The notes: generated from the letters alone by a model not told the origin. A DNA stretch of 64,000 nt from Holothuria scabra (GCA_037179385.1 CM074179.1:74637719-74701718), one strand, 5' to 3'. Positions 29,355 through 42,700 are shown, numbered from the stretch's first letter. A program made the numbers and translations.

Positions 29355-29595
29355 CAGTGGCAGAGGAAGGGAATCCAGTCACAGGGGGCAAGAATGGCCT
29401 TTGGGGGCTCTTCAAAGTTTGTTGGGCAAGAATATTTGGTCAGAGGGGGTAGAAAATGGGCTGCAGGGGCGCTTTTATGTTGGTAGATACATATGCTTCA
29501 ATACACTAAAAAGAGTAGAAAGGGCGCTGACAGGCAATCTGAGTCCGTGAAGGGAGACGACCGCCCCCTCTGACGATATGGTAGCTCCGCCACTG
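29355..29595. mobile_element. MITE-like element with CAGTGGC(G/A)GAG ends
   Basis: The left end CAGTGGCAGAGG and the right end CTCCGCCACTG are inverted. CAGTGGCGG ends are typical of hAT elements. The 8 flanking bases match at only 4 of 8 positions, so the target duplication is lost or my ends are wrong. A similar terminal pair occurs at 45104/45420. Confidence 0.5.
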
Positions 29596-29991
29596 CAGTA
29601 CACACCCCTTTCCTTTGAAGAACGCCTTGCAATAGAGTTCAAGAAAATAAAAAAAAAAATATCTATGCGTTCATTTGGTGAAATTCTGGCACCTTTGGCA
29701 CTTATTAAAGAGTTTGCCTGGAAGTTCTTTACCATACGAAAATGCAGCCACTGTTGGAAATTTGGCAGACTTTATTTGGTTGTGTCTGTTTACCGCATAT
29801 TAAATCTGTGCTAAATGGAGTACCTAGTGATGAAAGTGGGACCGACTGTAATTGGTATTCAGCGGCGGCACTGCGGGAGGGGTAATGAGGGGGCGTTCCC
29901 CCTCCCGACTTTGTCCTTGCCCCTCCTCCCCAGTGTCCTTCGTAATTATGGCAGCCAGGAATTAGGTCAACAGAAAAAGTACTACTCCTCC

Positions 29992-30162
29992 CAGTGTTGT
30001 AATCGAGTCACTAGATTAGTGACTCGATTCACCAGTTTTCAAACTATTAAGTGACTCGAGTCACTGTACTATTTCAATGCGGATCGAAATTACTCCTGAA
30101 TTCTATCGAGTCACGATCATGTTGAGTGGAAGTGACTGGAGTCGTGACTTGTTACAAAACTG
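29992..30162 (+). mobile_element. hAT-type MITE with perfect 8-bp duplication, copy 1
   Basis: The ends are CAGTGTTGTAATCGAG and GTTACAAAACTG. The exact 8-bp target duplication ACTCCTCC sits at 29984-29991 and 30163-30170. The 171-bp body is packed with the palindromic word GTGACTCGAGTCAC and its halves. An 8-bp duplication with CAG ends is diagnostic of hAT. The second copy is at 37067. Confidence 0.9.
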
Positions 30163-30790
30163 ACTCCTCCTGGGATTTTTTTTTTTCACCCAGAGATATA
30201 AAACCCACCGGAGGATTTAGACCTTGACCCCATCCGCATTGCGTTCGTTTCCGCTCATCGCGCTTAAATGTTTGCCCCAACATTTCCATAAGCCCTTAGT
30301 TTCCCCCTGAAACGTTGACAATCTGTTGCCACCGCCACTGTCGGGGTTAATTCTCTGCAATAAAAAGAACTGACTTGTAAAATTTTGTTTGTTTCCCTAT
30401 TTGTAACGTGCTATTACAAACAATGTATTCAAAGAATTTATTCAAACAGGATGATCCCACTTCACATGTTTACAATTATAATACTAAAGGTCTTCATGAT
30501 CGTTTCCTGTAGACAAAGGAGTCGAAAGTGAATTTCCGTTACGTTGTAAGTCCTGTATTTTACATTCCATATCATAAGGTTGTAGATCGTTGAATATTCA
30601 TCATTTAATTCAAAGCAACGGTAAAGAGGAAATGGACTTACATTTTCATACTTAAATTTTATGCGTGAAACGGTTATAGGCAGATCTATTTTCAATTCTT
30701 TGAGCACGTCATTTAATTATCCTTCATTACATGGTGGCTTACAGGACTGGTGCTGCAAGTTCCTTCAGATGGAGCTCAGCACCTGTAAAT

Positions 30791-31151
30791 ATGTATAGGG
30801 TTCGTTCAGCGTTGTTTTGTATGTGCTATGTGTTATATCCATGCGCCGTTTTAACCAGTACCGAATGCTATCATGGATTGAAATGGATACATGTTACCGT
30901 CGTTGAATTTAGTCCAGTGATCTTAGATTGTTCTTGTGAATCTTCCGAAGGAACCAAATGGGGATATTGCAAAAATTTTCTCGTCTTCTCGGGGATCCGT
31001 TTAACAGACGAGAGCCGTTGGACGGGTTTTACCCTTAGCCGCAATTATTCACTGAGTATACCCGTTGTGAAACATGAATACGAAGGATTTTATCAATGTT
31101 GGTGTAACCATATGGATATAATTGAATATTACTTGGAAATTGCAGAAACAG
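30791..31151 (+). CDS. Immunoglobulin-like domain exon with signal peptide (partial gene)
   Basis: The open frame starts at ATG 30791 (an in-frame start exists at 30731 too). Residues 1-25 form a likely signal peptide (hydrophobic ALFCMCYVLYPCAVL). Residues ~33-118 look like an Ig fold: Cys47 in VILDCSC, Trp57 in KWGYC, and YSLSIPVVKHEYEGFYQCWC with Cys103 in the typical D/E-x-G-x-Y-x-C position. Cys49 and Cys105 sit two residues after the canonical pair and could make a second disulfide. Asn85 (NYS) may be glycosylated. The exon ends GAAACAG|gtttgt in phase 1, the usual phase between Ig exons. I could not find following exons or a membrane segment, so this may be the first exon of a receptor, a secreted molecule or a pseudogene. 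Confidence 0.6.
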
Positions 31152-32876
31152 GTTTGTGTTTTGCCTCAAAAGCAAGACTTTGTTTGTTGGTTTCGTTTTG
31201 AGGAGCGTAGTCAGAATTGTGCCACGAGGAGGGTTTTGGAGCACGACATGGGGGAAAGGTCTAAGGGGAGGGAGAAAAAACGGCTATTTTAATTTCCATA
31301 TGCAAAATGGTGCAATGCTTGTGTCTCAAATGAAATACAGTTTATAGTGGTCATGTGTTTTCTGAAATTATTTCTTTTTCAAGGTTTGGTCATGGCGGTT
31401 CACCCCCGAAACCCTCGTCGTGGCTACTCTAATATATGTCTTATATCATAATTTCATGTTATTCATATAAGAGCAAAGGGATGTAGCCCTACCCGTTACT
31501 ATGAAAGGTCCAATTTTATCTCCATGTTAGAACTAAATCTGTGTCATCGACAATTCAGAATCCGTTATATACTTGGGAGGGTTTTAAGTATTATGTGTTA
31601 CCACGATGTAACGCCCGCGTCTTTACTTAAAAGGCATGCAGCCAATCGAGGCACCGAAAAGTCAAGACAGCATGGATGAAGGGTTAAATAATTTCAGCGA
31701 AACGAAGTAAACTGCTTATAGGAATCTTTTTCAGTTAATGTAATAGTCCACATCAGCGGTGATGAGTTTCTGTGGCCAGGGTGGTCTACTTGTGAGGTAG
31801 TAACCCTGGTCGGTGCCTAGAAACAAATACTGCATGAAAGGGGACAGTATACAAAAGAAGCTTGAATCTGCGCTTTACCAAAACGTATAAAACCTTTTAG
31901 TAGCAACTTTCTCCACTGCTAAAATTAGTTCTTGTGTAGTGAAAAAAGATGGCACGATATTTGCGGTGAACATGTTTCTGCCTTATAAGCGAATATTAAT
32001 GGCAGTCTACAAGAAGAAAAAAGGAAAAAAATGCTGTTTAATCTGTTCAATCAATTATGTTATTTGCTTCTTGAAAATAAAAAGTATCGCTAATTAGTTC
32101 TTAAAGTGACATTTGTATGGCACATCGAATGGTTTCGTCAAGTTTCATTAAGATGACACTGGCATGTTAAAATTGGGTTGAAGAGATATGATTCTCCACC
32201 GACAAAGCTGGTAAATTTGCCAAAAAAGCCCCAGTACAACTTTTACTAACGTCCGTATATAATCACTCTTCCCATTACGGGTTTTCTTCTTTTCATTTTT
32301 ACGAAATTCTATAATAACGACTTCTGCTACTTGAAGCACAGCCCGGGACGTATCGTGGCAAAACACAAGGGAGTGGTGTCTTTGCTGGAATGATGTTTGT
32401 GTTCTGCCTCAACTTATATATTTAGTGAATAATTAAATGTATATGATATAAAAAATTTTGGATAATTAACACGAAATACAAAATCTACATCGCAGTTTCG
32501 TTTGCTTGCGTAATGTAATGTCAAAAGCATATATATTGTTTTCTGAAATTCACAGGAAAAATACAAAAGTATTTTTCCTTGAAAGTAGTCTAAATTTTTC
32601 TGGTAAGATGTAATTTCAAAAGGGGAATGCATGAAATGCAGTTAAAGAATGGTAATGATTGTTTTTTTCTCGTTGAATGTGTCAAATTTGAGAAACATTC
32701 TGTAGAACTACCGTATTCCACAACTACTCGAAATAATGTTTGAGAGGGCAAAACCTTTTCTTTCAACTGAGACCGCAGGGCCATAAGCTGTGGGGCAGGG
32801 GAACTGTCCGCGTGAGATTTGCAAGTCTCGTTTAGTGAATTTCAATCTGAGCGAAAGCAAAGACGCTTTACGTAGG
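31152..32876. other. Downstream of the Ig exon; no further exon found
   Basis: This is where an intron and the next Ig-gene exon should begin. I found no segment with Ig, fibronectin or membrane-helix features. The sequence is AT-rich and short open frames show no motif. Confidence 0.4.
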
Positions 32877-33149
32877 CAGTCTCTGGAAAAAATCCCGTTG
32901 AGACCTGTTGAAATTCCAACAGGTTTGAACAGGTAATAGGTATTATATCAGGTATGAACATGCAATGTTCCAATTACCTTTTGGTGTGATGAAAGTCAAC
33001 AGGCGTCAACAGTTAACTCCGAAAAAGTTAACAGGTTCCTGTTGGTACCTGTTAAAATCCTGTTGAAACCTGTTGATTTGTTTCCAATACCTGTTGCACC
33101 TGTTATAACCTGTTCAACAGGTTTCAAATGGGAATTTTCTCCTGGGGTG
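32877..33149. mobile_element. Word-array element, CCTGTTGA/TCAACAGG family
   Basis: The ends CAGTCTCTGGAAAAAATCCC and (complement of right end) CACCCCAGGAGAAAATTCCC form an imperfect inverted pair. The body is mostly the word ACCTGTTGA(A/T) and its complement, more than ten times in both orientations. There is no coding capacity. Confidence 0.7.
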
Positions 33150-33600
33150 TTGCGTTTGGCGGTTTGGGTGTTACATTTGAACTGTTCCCTAGGAAATTTG
33201 TCCACGGAAAATGACCCTGGCCTGGATAGATCGATCCCTTATACTAAAGTGTCCCTTGCCCCATTCACGTCCTTTTGTCTTCCTCGGCTAGAAGCAATGC
33301 TATATCATAATCGCTTAACGATACCGTGTTGAACATACAGATCCTTATAATTACTTAAAAAAATCTAGCTGTACATATTGAATAATAATGTGAGGTATTT
33401 AAGTTTGCATGCATGTTTTACATGTAGCCTAAGCTTGGCGTCAGAGACTAGCCACCCTGAGAAGTTAGGAACCATACCCAAGTTAGCGTGTAGGCTGGGG
33501 TTATAAGTGCCAATGTATCAGAGCAATACTAGTAAAATAACTGCATAAAATGCAAATATTGGGTGTCGGGGAACTTGAAAATGCGGTTGGGATTTAAATG

Positions 33601-33620
33601 ACCCCCCCCCCCCCCCCCCC
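33601..33620. repeat. Poly-C tract
   Basis: An almost uninterrupted run of C follows GACC. Other C/G runs lie at 13484, 17626, 25347, 25366, 27785, 36446, 40195, 45338 and 54300. Confidence 0.95.
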
Positions 33621-33658
33621 AATTAGGTTCAACTTGTCTCTTTCTCTCATTATTTCTT

Positions 33659-33895
33659 GGGTTCCTGTGAAAATCATGGAAATTAAAGAAAGACATGGAA
33701 ATTTTAATTTTCAGGCCTTCAATGACATGTAAACATTTTAACTGACTTTAAAGTGATGGAAAATGAAAGATGAAATCTGAGATAAAGCTTTTACCAAGTG
33801 ATTCAATTGCCAATTCAGTTTGCAAATAAAAGACTGATGTACATTTAATTTGTTAGTCTGGAAAGGCCGTAGAAAAGTCATGAAATGTTTATTTA
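33659..33895. repeat. Related copy of the 12936 hAT-like family
   Basis: GGGTTCCTGTGAAAATCATG, GACATGGAAATTTTAATTTT and CAGGCCTT followed by GAAAAGTCATGAAAT resemble the MITE at 12936-13218. The right end is unclear. Confidence 0.5.
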
Positions 33896-33933
33896 AGAAA
33901 AAAAATGAAATGTTGAAGAACTATACGTAAATG

Positions 33934-35284
33934 CACTGTTAAAAATTTCTGTCAATTTACAAACTTTTTTTAACTTAAACTTTTTGTATTTTACTTTTAA
34001 TAGAGATTTTCTGTATCTTCACAGACACTTTGTATTGCTACAGTAAAAAAAGGTTGTTTAACATGTACTTTCTGTTTATTTGAAAAACCATTTCTGTCTG
34101 CTTTTTTAACCAAATTTTACCGCTTTGTAAAACTTTTTCTGTAAATTTACAGAAATTTTAACAGTATTTTGTATTTTTCTGATTTCACATAAATATACTG
34201 TCATTTAACAAATATTCATTTTGTTTTTAAGCTGAAAAAGAAACAAAAATAAGCCCAAACAAACAAATAAGAAATAGCCAGAAAATTTTCAATATATAAC
34301 ATGCATCGTTCTGCCAAGTTTCAGTTTAAAAAAAAAAAAAACATTTTTGGCAAATTTATGGCCCTATTTGAAATTTAACTTACATTTATTATAAAAGCAT
34401 ACTTAGTTATAACGTTCTTAGTTATAAATATCATACAACTGGTGTTTTGTCACACATTTTCAAGTAAAAAGAAATTGTAAGGCCCTAATTTCAGAGCACT
34501 GACAATTGGTACACTGATGTCAACTCATCCCACAGGCGCTCATGCACTTGATCGGAGCAAATTAAAAACGTTTCACAAATTTACTTGAAAGAGTCTGTAA
34601 ATTTACCACTTTATGACGTAAATCTCATTTTGCATAAATGGGTGGAGCTTATTTTGTAGGCATTTTCCTAACAAAAGGATTGCTGTTGCTTTGAATAATA
34701 TCTTCTTTGGCGTTTTTTAATCAGGAAATGATAAACTTATTGTTTACCTTGTCTGGAAATGTTTGCAACCAATGTATTTGCATTCTTTGTCATATTTATT
34801 TTAAAAACATTTATTATATTGTACAAAAAATGTGACTTTCCAATTACAAAGTTCCTAGAGATAGCGGTCTACTTGACAACAATATGACAACAAAGCGTCC
34901 TCAATGTGTTTTGATTGAAAACAACTTCGCAACGACACATTACGTTGATAAGCAAATACCTGATCTACGTAATGGTGAAGTGTATGTTACGTAATAACAT
35001 ATGAAAGGTAAAAAAGCGATATTATAATAAATATTAAAACGTCGGTGATGAAAACAGTAGGCTATAAATTCACATAAAATTAAGGTAAACAAAACAAAAC
35101 TATTCTGTAATTCGATTTTACAGTAGACTTTTGTCAACTAATTTACATGCAAAAACTGTAAAGAAAAAACAAACCTTTAATGTTTTTTCATGAATACAGT
35201 CTGGCTGTAAAAAAAACATTATATGGTTGGAAAAAAAATTGCCATAAAAATTATGTAAATTTACAGAGAAATTTTTTAACAGTG
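33934..35284. mobile_element. Word-array element, CTGTAAATTTACAG family
   Basis: The left end CACTGTTAAAAATTTCTGT and the right end (complement) CACTGTTAAAAAATTTCTCT followed by GTAAATTTACA are inverted repeats. The body repeats CTGTAAATTTACAG, AACAGT and TTTCTGT words, densest toward each end. It is 1351 bp long with no transposase frame. TG flanks both ends, too short to be evidence of a target duplication. Confidence 0.7.
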
Positions 35285-35510
35285 TGCCATTAGGTCCCTG
35301 ATTTGATAAAAATGCCTTCCAGCGCCTGCATTAGCGAACTCGAACAAAACTGTAACAACTAAACAATGTTTATCCTCTAGGTCAGTAAATTGGCTTAGGA
35401 AATTTGCGTCTCAGTACCTCCCGTCCCCATAATAATACTCACTGCCCACATCAGGGAGCTGATATTTTAAAGTTAGTTCCCTGCCCATGTAACGTAACCA
35501 CAAAACAATG

Positions 35511-35511
<1 letters not shown>

Positions 35512-35574
<63 letters not shown>

Positions 35575-35633
35575 GAATATATATACAGGTATATATATAT
35601 TTATATATATATATAAATATATATATATATTAA
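35512..35633. repeat. (AT)n microsatellite, interrupted
   Basis: A long AT dinucleotide run is broken by a few TATGAATATA and ACAGG interruptions. Open frames translating as Tyr-Ile repeats are artefacts of it. Confidence 0.97.
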
Positions 35634-35776
35634 AACTTTTAAGTTTTGAACTCTTTACCGTTTTTAATATCTTGCTGCCTCAGAAGATTTGACACGATCT
35701 TTGTTTTCTTCATTTTTTTAAATTTTCTGTTCGTTTTGACAGTGTGCCGTGTGTTTTGTGCATGTTTCTTGTCGTC

Positions 35777-35958
<182 letters not shown>

Positions 35959-35959
35959 C

Positions 35960-37058
35960 TCAACTAGAAAGAGCAAGATGTATTTTACCTTGGTGGTATT
36001 CTGACGACTAGTGTACACCAACTGAAGCTAAGAAATGATGGGCTTTCTCTTCTCTTTACGAAAACGCTGACGCACCTTTATTGCTTGTGTAGACAACGCC
36101 CTGTGTAATAGGCCTCATGAATGCATGAGTGCTTCTCCTTGTGAGTGAGCGGGAGATGTCCACCTTTTCTTTTTTTCTCTTTTATAGTAACAGCGACAGG
36201 ATGGAACCGTGTCCTCAGGATTTTTTTCTTGACCATATACGCTGCATCTGGAATTGCCATGCTTTTATCCAAATAACCGCTCCCTAATGTGGATCATTAT
36301 GAATATAATATGACCCACTTAATTTCTATCGTTTTAACTTTGAGGAACAGTCACCACCAATTGTGAGCACCTCGCCCTCCTCAGCAAAAATGTGTTATTG
36401 AGCATGACCGTACGAGTCTAGGGACCCCTCGAAATCAGACAGTACGCCCCCCCCCCCCCCCAATGTCAGAAACCGAGCGAATAATTGGACACTTAGGTTA
36501 CTGAATTTTGCCTTCAAGCTAAAATTACCGATTTTCAAGTTTCTGGTAGGATACATTCCCGTGCAATAGCCTATGGTTTGCGATGTAGCCTAATCGCTCC
36601 CCTTTGTGCCCTTTCCGCAGTTCAAATTAGGGTTAGAGTGGCGTTTTGCTTATTAAAACCGAGGTGAGGGTTACCTCATTTTCACAAAATACCGATACTG
36701 TGGAAAAATCAATAAATGGACCAATTCTCAAATTTTGCGGGAGGATCTTACATCCCACCTGTTGCCCATAGGATCCCAGCTCTTGGAATTGGATACCCTC
36801 ACATACTCTACTAGCGGACTTGTTTAATCTCTCCTTGTGACGACTGTTTATCTTCTCAACAACTACCCCAGACAAAACATGCAACCATAGCATGGACTAT
36901 TGTAATTTTGCCAGCCAGGAAAGTGCTCAAATGGTCAATTGGGTTTAGTTGGGAAAATTTTGAGCAAACTGACTCCATCATCGTCATTATTGTCATGGTA
37001 CTGTACACTGCAGGGGTCGCGGAGCGAATTTTGAAGGGGGAGTTACCACAAAAGTGGC
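35960..37058. other. Non-coding stretch, nothing recognised
   Basis: There is a C run at 36446-36461 and short open frames on the minus strand (36633-36893, 36856-37107) without recognisable motifs or splice support. Confidence 0.5.
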
Positions 37059-37066
37059 CCGACATG

Positions 37067-37251
37067 CAGTGTTGTAACAAGTCACGACTCGAGTCACTTC
37101 CTCTCAAAATGATAGTGACTCGATAGAGTTCAGGAGTAATTTCCCCATTGAAATAGTACAGTGACTCGAGTCAATGACTCGACTCGAGTCACTTCAAAGT
37201 TTGAAAACTGGTGACTAGAGTCACAAATCTAGTGACTCGATTACAACACTA
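37067..37251 (-). mobile_element. hAT-type MITE with perfect 8-bp duplication, copy 2
   Basis: This is the inverted copy of 29992-30162, 185 bp long. The ends are CAGTGTTGTAACAAGTCAC and GATTACAACACTA. The exact 8-bp duplication CCGACATG is at 37059-37066 and 37252-37259. The interior again carries repeated GTGACTCGAGTCA palindromes, with one more copy than the first element. Confidence 0.92.
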
Positions 37252-37259
37252 CCGACATG

Positions 37260-39940
37260 TTCAACAATATAATCGCACTGTGAGGCCGCTCGAAATGCCT
37301 ACGGTTGAAAAAGTCCTAAATTGCCCCCTTTCCCACCTCTCCGTCTGGGCGCTTTCTGTGGTAATTACTGTGTAGTGATTGTTCAAGTCTTCAAGGTCCA
37401 CATTAAATCAAACCAGGAAGTTGTAGAGGGTTCATTAGAGGATTGTGACCCTTGAAGGTGGACGTCATCACTTGGCCAACTTTACAACAATAGAAAACCA
37501 CAGGCAACAGTAAGCGGTCACTGGACCATGTAATCTGCACCAATGTTGCTTTTGTCAGTTGTGCAACAAGCTAAGACTTCAAGGACAGGTTAAGTTTATC
37601 CAAGTTTCAAGGAAGTGGATTTTCTAATGTGTCTCTAAGAACTCCCTGGTTCAACATGATTTTTCAAAGCATAAATGTTCCCGAAAGTTTGGCAGTGCGC
37701 TAAATGTTTGTAGATGATGAATCAACGGTTATATGAGGATTTAAAGCAATATACGTTCCCCCTCCCTTCATGTTTGGCCTGCCGCTGCAGGTTTCTCTTC
37801 AAATTATGCACCCACTCTGAAGCGGTAACAGAAGATTGTCGGCGACGCGCACTGTTTACCAAGAAATTTCCTTACTGGCTAACGATAGCCTAATTCCTAA
37901 CCTAATCCCTCACCTTAACGAATAATACAATCGATACAATACAATGACAGCAACCAATCAAGAATCACTTTGCTAAACAGTGCGCATCTACCCAAAGATT
38001 GTGGGTGTACCTGTCCCGAACAAATGCCCACAGCTGGAAAAACAATTTTTTAAAACGGGATTTAAATTTTTCTACCATTCTCTCGATGTTTTTATGTACA
38101 AAAAGTGTACCCTCATTTCTCCAAGTTGCTAGGAACTTACAAAGGTCAAATTTTCTTGTCCGCTACTCTCTTTTCAAAATTATGTGGAAGGTTGGATGTA
38201 GACGCTATCATCTTTTGTCGTTTAATTCAACTAATCATTTGAGTTACCACACAAATAAATGACATTGTAATCCAACACCGTTTTATTCATTATAGTTTAT
38301 CGCAATTTTTCTGTCCTACTTTTTCCTAGTGTCAGTTAACGCAAACATCATCTCAAACTAATAAATAATTTGCGTGATGTAAAAAAAAAAAATAATGATC
38401 ACATCTGTCACTTTGTAATTTACGGTACGTACACCTAAACAAAGAAACAGACAGATAACTGTGTTAACTTTCACGTTTCGGTTTTCAGCGTTAATTAAAG
38501 GTCATATTTAATAAAATGTGATCGCAGTAAGAGATCTTACAGATTTTGAATAATATTTTGGGAATAATTATTTTGCACGACTATAATGTTACAATTTAGG
38601 ATCATAAACGAATATGTACGGCATTATTTGACGTATCACATTTGTTTCGATTCTAATCCGAACCGCGCAATACAGTTTCAAGTTTCCACAACATCTTTTT
38701 CGGTCACGTAATTTTAACAGTCACGGTTCCAATACATATACAAGTCATACAAAGGAAAGACAAGGGGTTTTCCACAAGAAGCTTATGAAAGCTTATGAGC
38801 GTGGATATCCCCATAAAAAATTTATGTTGTATCCAATACAGTCCCCAAAATGATTATAATAAGAAAAGAAGCTAACGCATGTGAAACTTAACACTTAATT
38901 TAACACTAAAACATCCATGAGAAAAAGGATTACATACGAAGAGAATAATAGCGACTTTGCATAAATAATATATCGTTTTGTTAAACTTCTCTTTTCAACC
39001 CCAATACATGTAAAATACTGAGGTTATTAATTAAAGTATATCGTGTTTGGGCTCATATGAAAGGAAACTTAGTTTTATACTGGAATGTGACATTTATTTT
39101 ACAATGCGATGCTTACACAAAAAAGTTACACATGGTTAATGTTGTGGCCCTAATATGACACTGTAAAGGCCACTAATCACGAAGGAGGAGAGTTACACAG
39201 AGCGGAAGTTACGTTTTGGAGCCTGGTCGGAAATAAGTGCTCAGGAGATTTCGAAGACGGGTTAGCAAAGCTACCATACACTTTTAGTGTAGCCAATGAA
39301 CATTGTTAGCGGGAAGGCACAAACACATTTCAAGGTACATTGTAATAAAGGTTTGCAGGATTATTACAGAGAAAAATAAAACCGTAAGGTAAAAAATACA
39401 TGTTAAATTAGAAAAAAAAACAAAGTAAAATGAAGGAAAGAAGGTGATAAAAAATATTGAAAATGATAAACATAGTCCTAAGTAAAAAACAGGAAAAAAA
39501 TTAAAAACAAAAACTAAACAGTAAAAGAAATACAATCTGCAATAACCTGCAACAAACATTAACAGTGCAAACTGCTGGAACGGTGCCTATGTGCCGCAAA
39601 GCTGTTCCTTTATCTTTTTCGCTTAGCAGAAGTGCTCGCTCATACCTTCATTTTGGTAAAATTTTCCGAGCTCTAGAAATGACAAAATCGGAAATTTGCT
39701 ACACTTGTGACACCATATCACCAAGTGACACCGTTAACTATATACAGTGCTATTTTCATAAAATTTCTGTCATAAAATTCCATACTTTCTCTAATATAAG
39801 CTCAAAAAAAATCGTCGGAGAGCCTCTTTACGTAGGCGTTGGATAACATTACGTAGCAACAACGATCTTTGGTAGCCACCCAATCTCAGATTTGCCGATA
39901 GAAAATGCAAATTCTTCAGTAATCCCCTAACTGTTAAAAT
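37260..39940. other. Non-coding stretch, nothing firmly recognised
   Basis: A + strand frame at 37999-38262 contains VARNLQRSNFLVR, faintly like the C-terminal motif of some retroelements, but too short to call. The rest is AT-rich without repeats that I can place. Confidence 0.45.
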
Positions 39941-40225
39941 TTCCTTGCAGGAAACCCATCATCCGAGCTCCATATTTTCAAATATTTGGAAAGGGCGAAA
40001 TTTTCAGGGCGCTGCGCGCGCTGCAAATTACGCCCCTAATACAGTGGTTAAAAATATGGTAAAATTTGGATGCTTGCATACCACCCCCACTTCCCATTTC
40101 CTGAATTCTAATAGGCATCAGAGACTAAACAACAGACATACCTATGGTGGCGCTTCGTTAAGTGTACATGTGATGTCCCATCCACATGCAGACCCCCCCC
40201 CCCCCCTGGAAATTCCTGGATCCGC
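39941..40225. repeat. Transposon-derived stretch with GCGCGC block and C run
   Basis: The order GGGCGCTGCGCGCGCTGCAA, gap, C-run and CCTGGATCCGCTACT parallels 27680-27825 (CGCCGCGCTACGCGCGCC, gap, C-run, CCTGGCGCCACC). Both probably come from related element ends. Confidence 0.4.
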
Positions 40226-42700
40226 TACTTCTCCTAATCAGTAAGTTTTTAAGATTTTTAAATAAATGGAGAATCCTATATTCTGGGGTTTCTTTTTCTC
40301 TTTTTAAGCGTAAAGTACTGGTTCCGAGGCCTGGCGTTTGGAGACCTTTGCTGGGGACCTTCAGCTGGAGTTACAGGCTTATCATACCGCTGTCAGTGTG
40401 CCGTAAGGGTGAAGTAGACCTACTTCATTACGCTATAGGTGGGCTTCCTAAAATTTTGTGCGACCATGATTGTTACTGATAAGTATTGTATAATACACTC
40501 GTCTGATGAACCGTTACACTCGTTTGTTAAAATGGTTTAATCCAACTAAGTCTCACGGTATACAGTGCGACTGCTACTATGTTTCACAATTTCGCGGAAT
40601 TGTTGAATGTGCTCACCAAGTTACTGTTGCTAGACCAGCCTTCGATTGTCCCGGTATTTCATAGTTTGGGTGCAGTTATTCTCGCTTTACTGCCGTTCTA
40701 ATTTCAGACAGAAATCTTAAGCAAAACTTTCAAGTTCGCAATAATATACGCCCTAATAAAAGTCATTACAGTTTTATAATTGTTCGCAAGAGACTCTCGA
40801 AGAAATCAGTTTACCTCCTCTGCATATATACAGTACGTATGGAGAGTCCAACAACAAGGCTCTCGTGTAATATCAACGTCACGTGACTGATGAAAACCGG
40901 AATCTCAACATCAGTAGTCAGTTCACGAAGTTTCCCAACAAGGGAAAGATATAATAGGTAAGGTAGCATGGAAGGTCTGGATTTATATCATTGGACCAAT
41001 GATCTATATTTCTGGATTATGTAACCCATTGTACAAGCGTCTGCGTTATTGAAGCTCACAGTTGTCTGTCGGCGCAATATTGCTAGGGCCCATATAGCGC
41101 CACCAAAAATGAAAGTTTGTACTATGATCTGGTTGACAGACGATTACGCAGTGTTGCGCCCAGGGTTGTGAAAAAAAGAGTGGAAAATGGGGCTGAAGTG
41201 ATAGAGAGAGGGGGGAGCGATATTGAGACAGCACAAATCAGAGAAACTTTCGAGAACCTTCAATTTGTGAGTGAATTTTGGCCGAAGATTCCGCTATTTT
41301 ACTGTCCATCATGCCCTGTAGGGTTTTAATGGTCATTCACTTAGTGTAATATAGTACAGGCATAGGCCCATAATAATGATGAGTTGGCAGATTAGTAGTC
41401 AAAAGCAGAAGGATAAAACTAGAGCAGCGATGCTGCAAAATCTCAATACTTTGTGGATGTTGAGGAGACAAAGTTTCCACAAGTTGTTGCTGATGACATT
41501 TGATGTAAATGCAGTCCTCCTTTTGGCACTTTGCATTTCAAAGATTATCCATCTATTGTTAATATCCTGATGCATTTCATGTTCAAAAATGATCAGATTC
41601 ATAGAGAACAATACAATAATACTGTAACACTGAGTGAGGTACACAATATTGTGCGCCGTACAGGAACTTAGTAAAGCAGAAACAATAAACCAGATATGCA
41701 GATCAGTAACATCTTCTAATAAATCCAACAGTCCAATGACAGCTGTTTTCTTCTGCATTCCACACTATTTTCTCCCAAATCACTCTTCCTAATTCTATGC
41801 TCACAGCCTCATTCAAATATTTTGGTATTTCACAACTTCGAAGGAGTGAGAGCTACTCCTCTGCTGATATCTTGAATGTTTGCATTGTTATATACTACAT
41901 GATAAGTGATAGAAAAAAAAAATACCCTTTCAATGAAGTATGTTACAGATCCTCAAATACACTTCAATCAACTCTTGAGGGGTTAATTGTTTCTTCACAA
42001 CTTAGAGACACTTTGATCATGCCTCCTAGGCTCATTTTGTGCACTACAATGTAACTCCATAAATTGTAATAGAGCCAATTAGACACAAAACAAAGACTAC
42101 CAAACTTTCCTGTTGCTTGCATCCAACTCTAGAAACTTATTCCTCTCAAGATAACTTCTTGGGAAATATCTGCTTACAGAGCCTTTGTTTACGGTCAGAC
42201 TATAGCAAGATTATCTTACAGTTACCTCATGCTTTACTTTAGCATAGGTGTGACACCAAGCCTCTAATTACATCTGAAAGTTTAACTACAAAATGTAAAC
42301 ATTCTCAGCCAGTAGGTTTCTGTGCCTAGCAACCAAAGTGCTGTGTGCAAAGAAAATGAAAGGTCCCATGACAACTGAAGCGTTTAACCACAAAATTTGC
42401 AAAAATAACTAAGCAACCATCACTTTTTTAATGTGAAAAATGCAATGTTTTCTGCCTCCTGGTCAAACAGCGTGCTCTAAAATTCTCAAAGACATTGACC
42501 ACTGATGAAGACACATTGCCTTGCTGTAAAGAAACTTCATCCACTGGCTAGAGTGACAATATCTCAATACATGTTATGAATTGAGAGAAAAACCAGTTGA
42601 ATCATCCCACAATCAAGAGAAGATGCCACTGAGAGTATTTAAACAAAATTTACTTAAAATATTGCGACCATATTTTATACTTTTGGTTGTAGGCATAACC
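40226..42700. other. Non-coding stretch, nothing recognised
   Basis: Several short frames on both strands (e.g. 41117-41329 +, 41399-41758 -) have no motif, no consistent splice sites and no repeat support. Confidence 0.45.

Noticed and set aside
36633..37107. Two overlapping minus-strand open frames
   Set aside because: No motif or splice support, and the second overlaps the hAT-type MITE at 37067.
37999..38262. Frame with VARNLQRSNFLVR resembling a retroelement C-terminus
   Set aside because: The similarity is one short stretch, with no reverse-transcriptase motif or terminal structure nearby.
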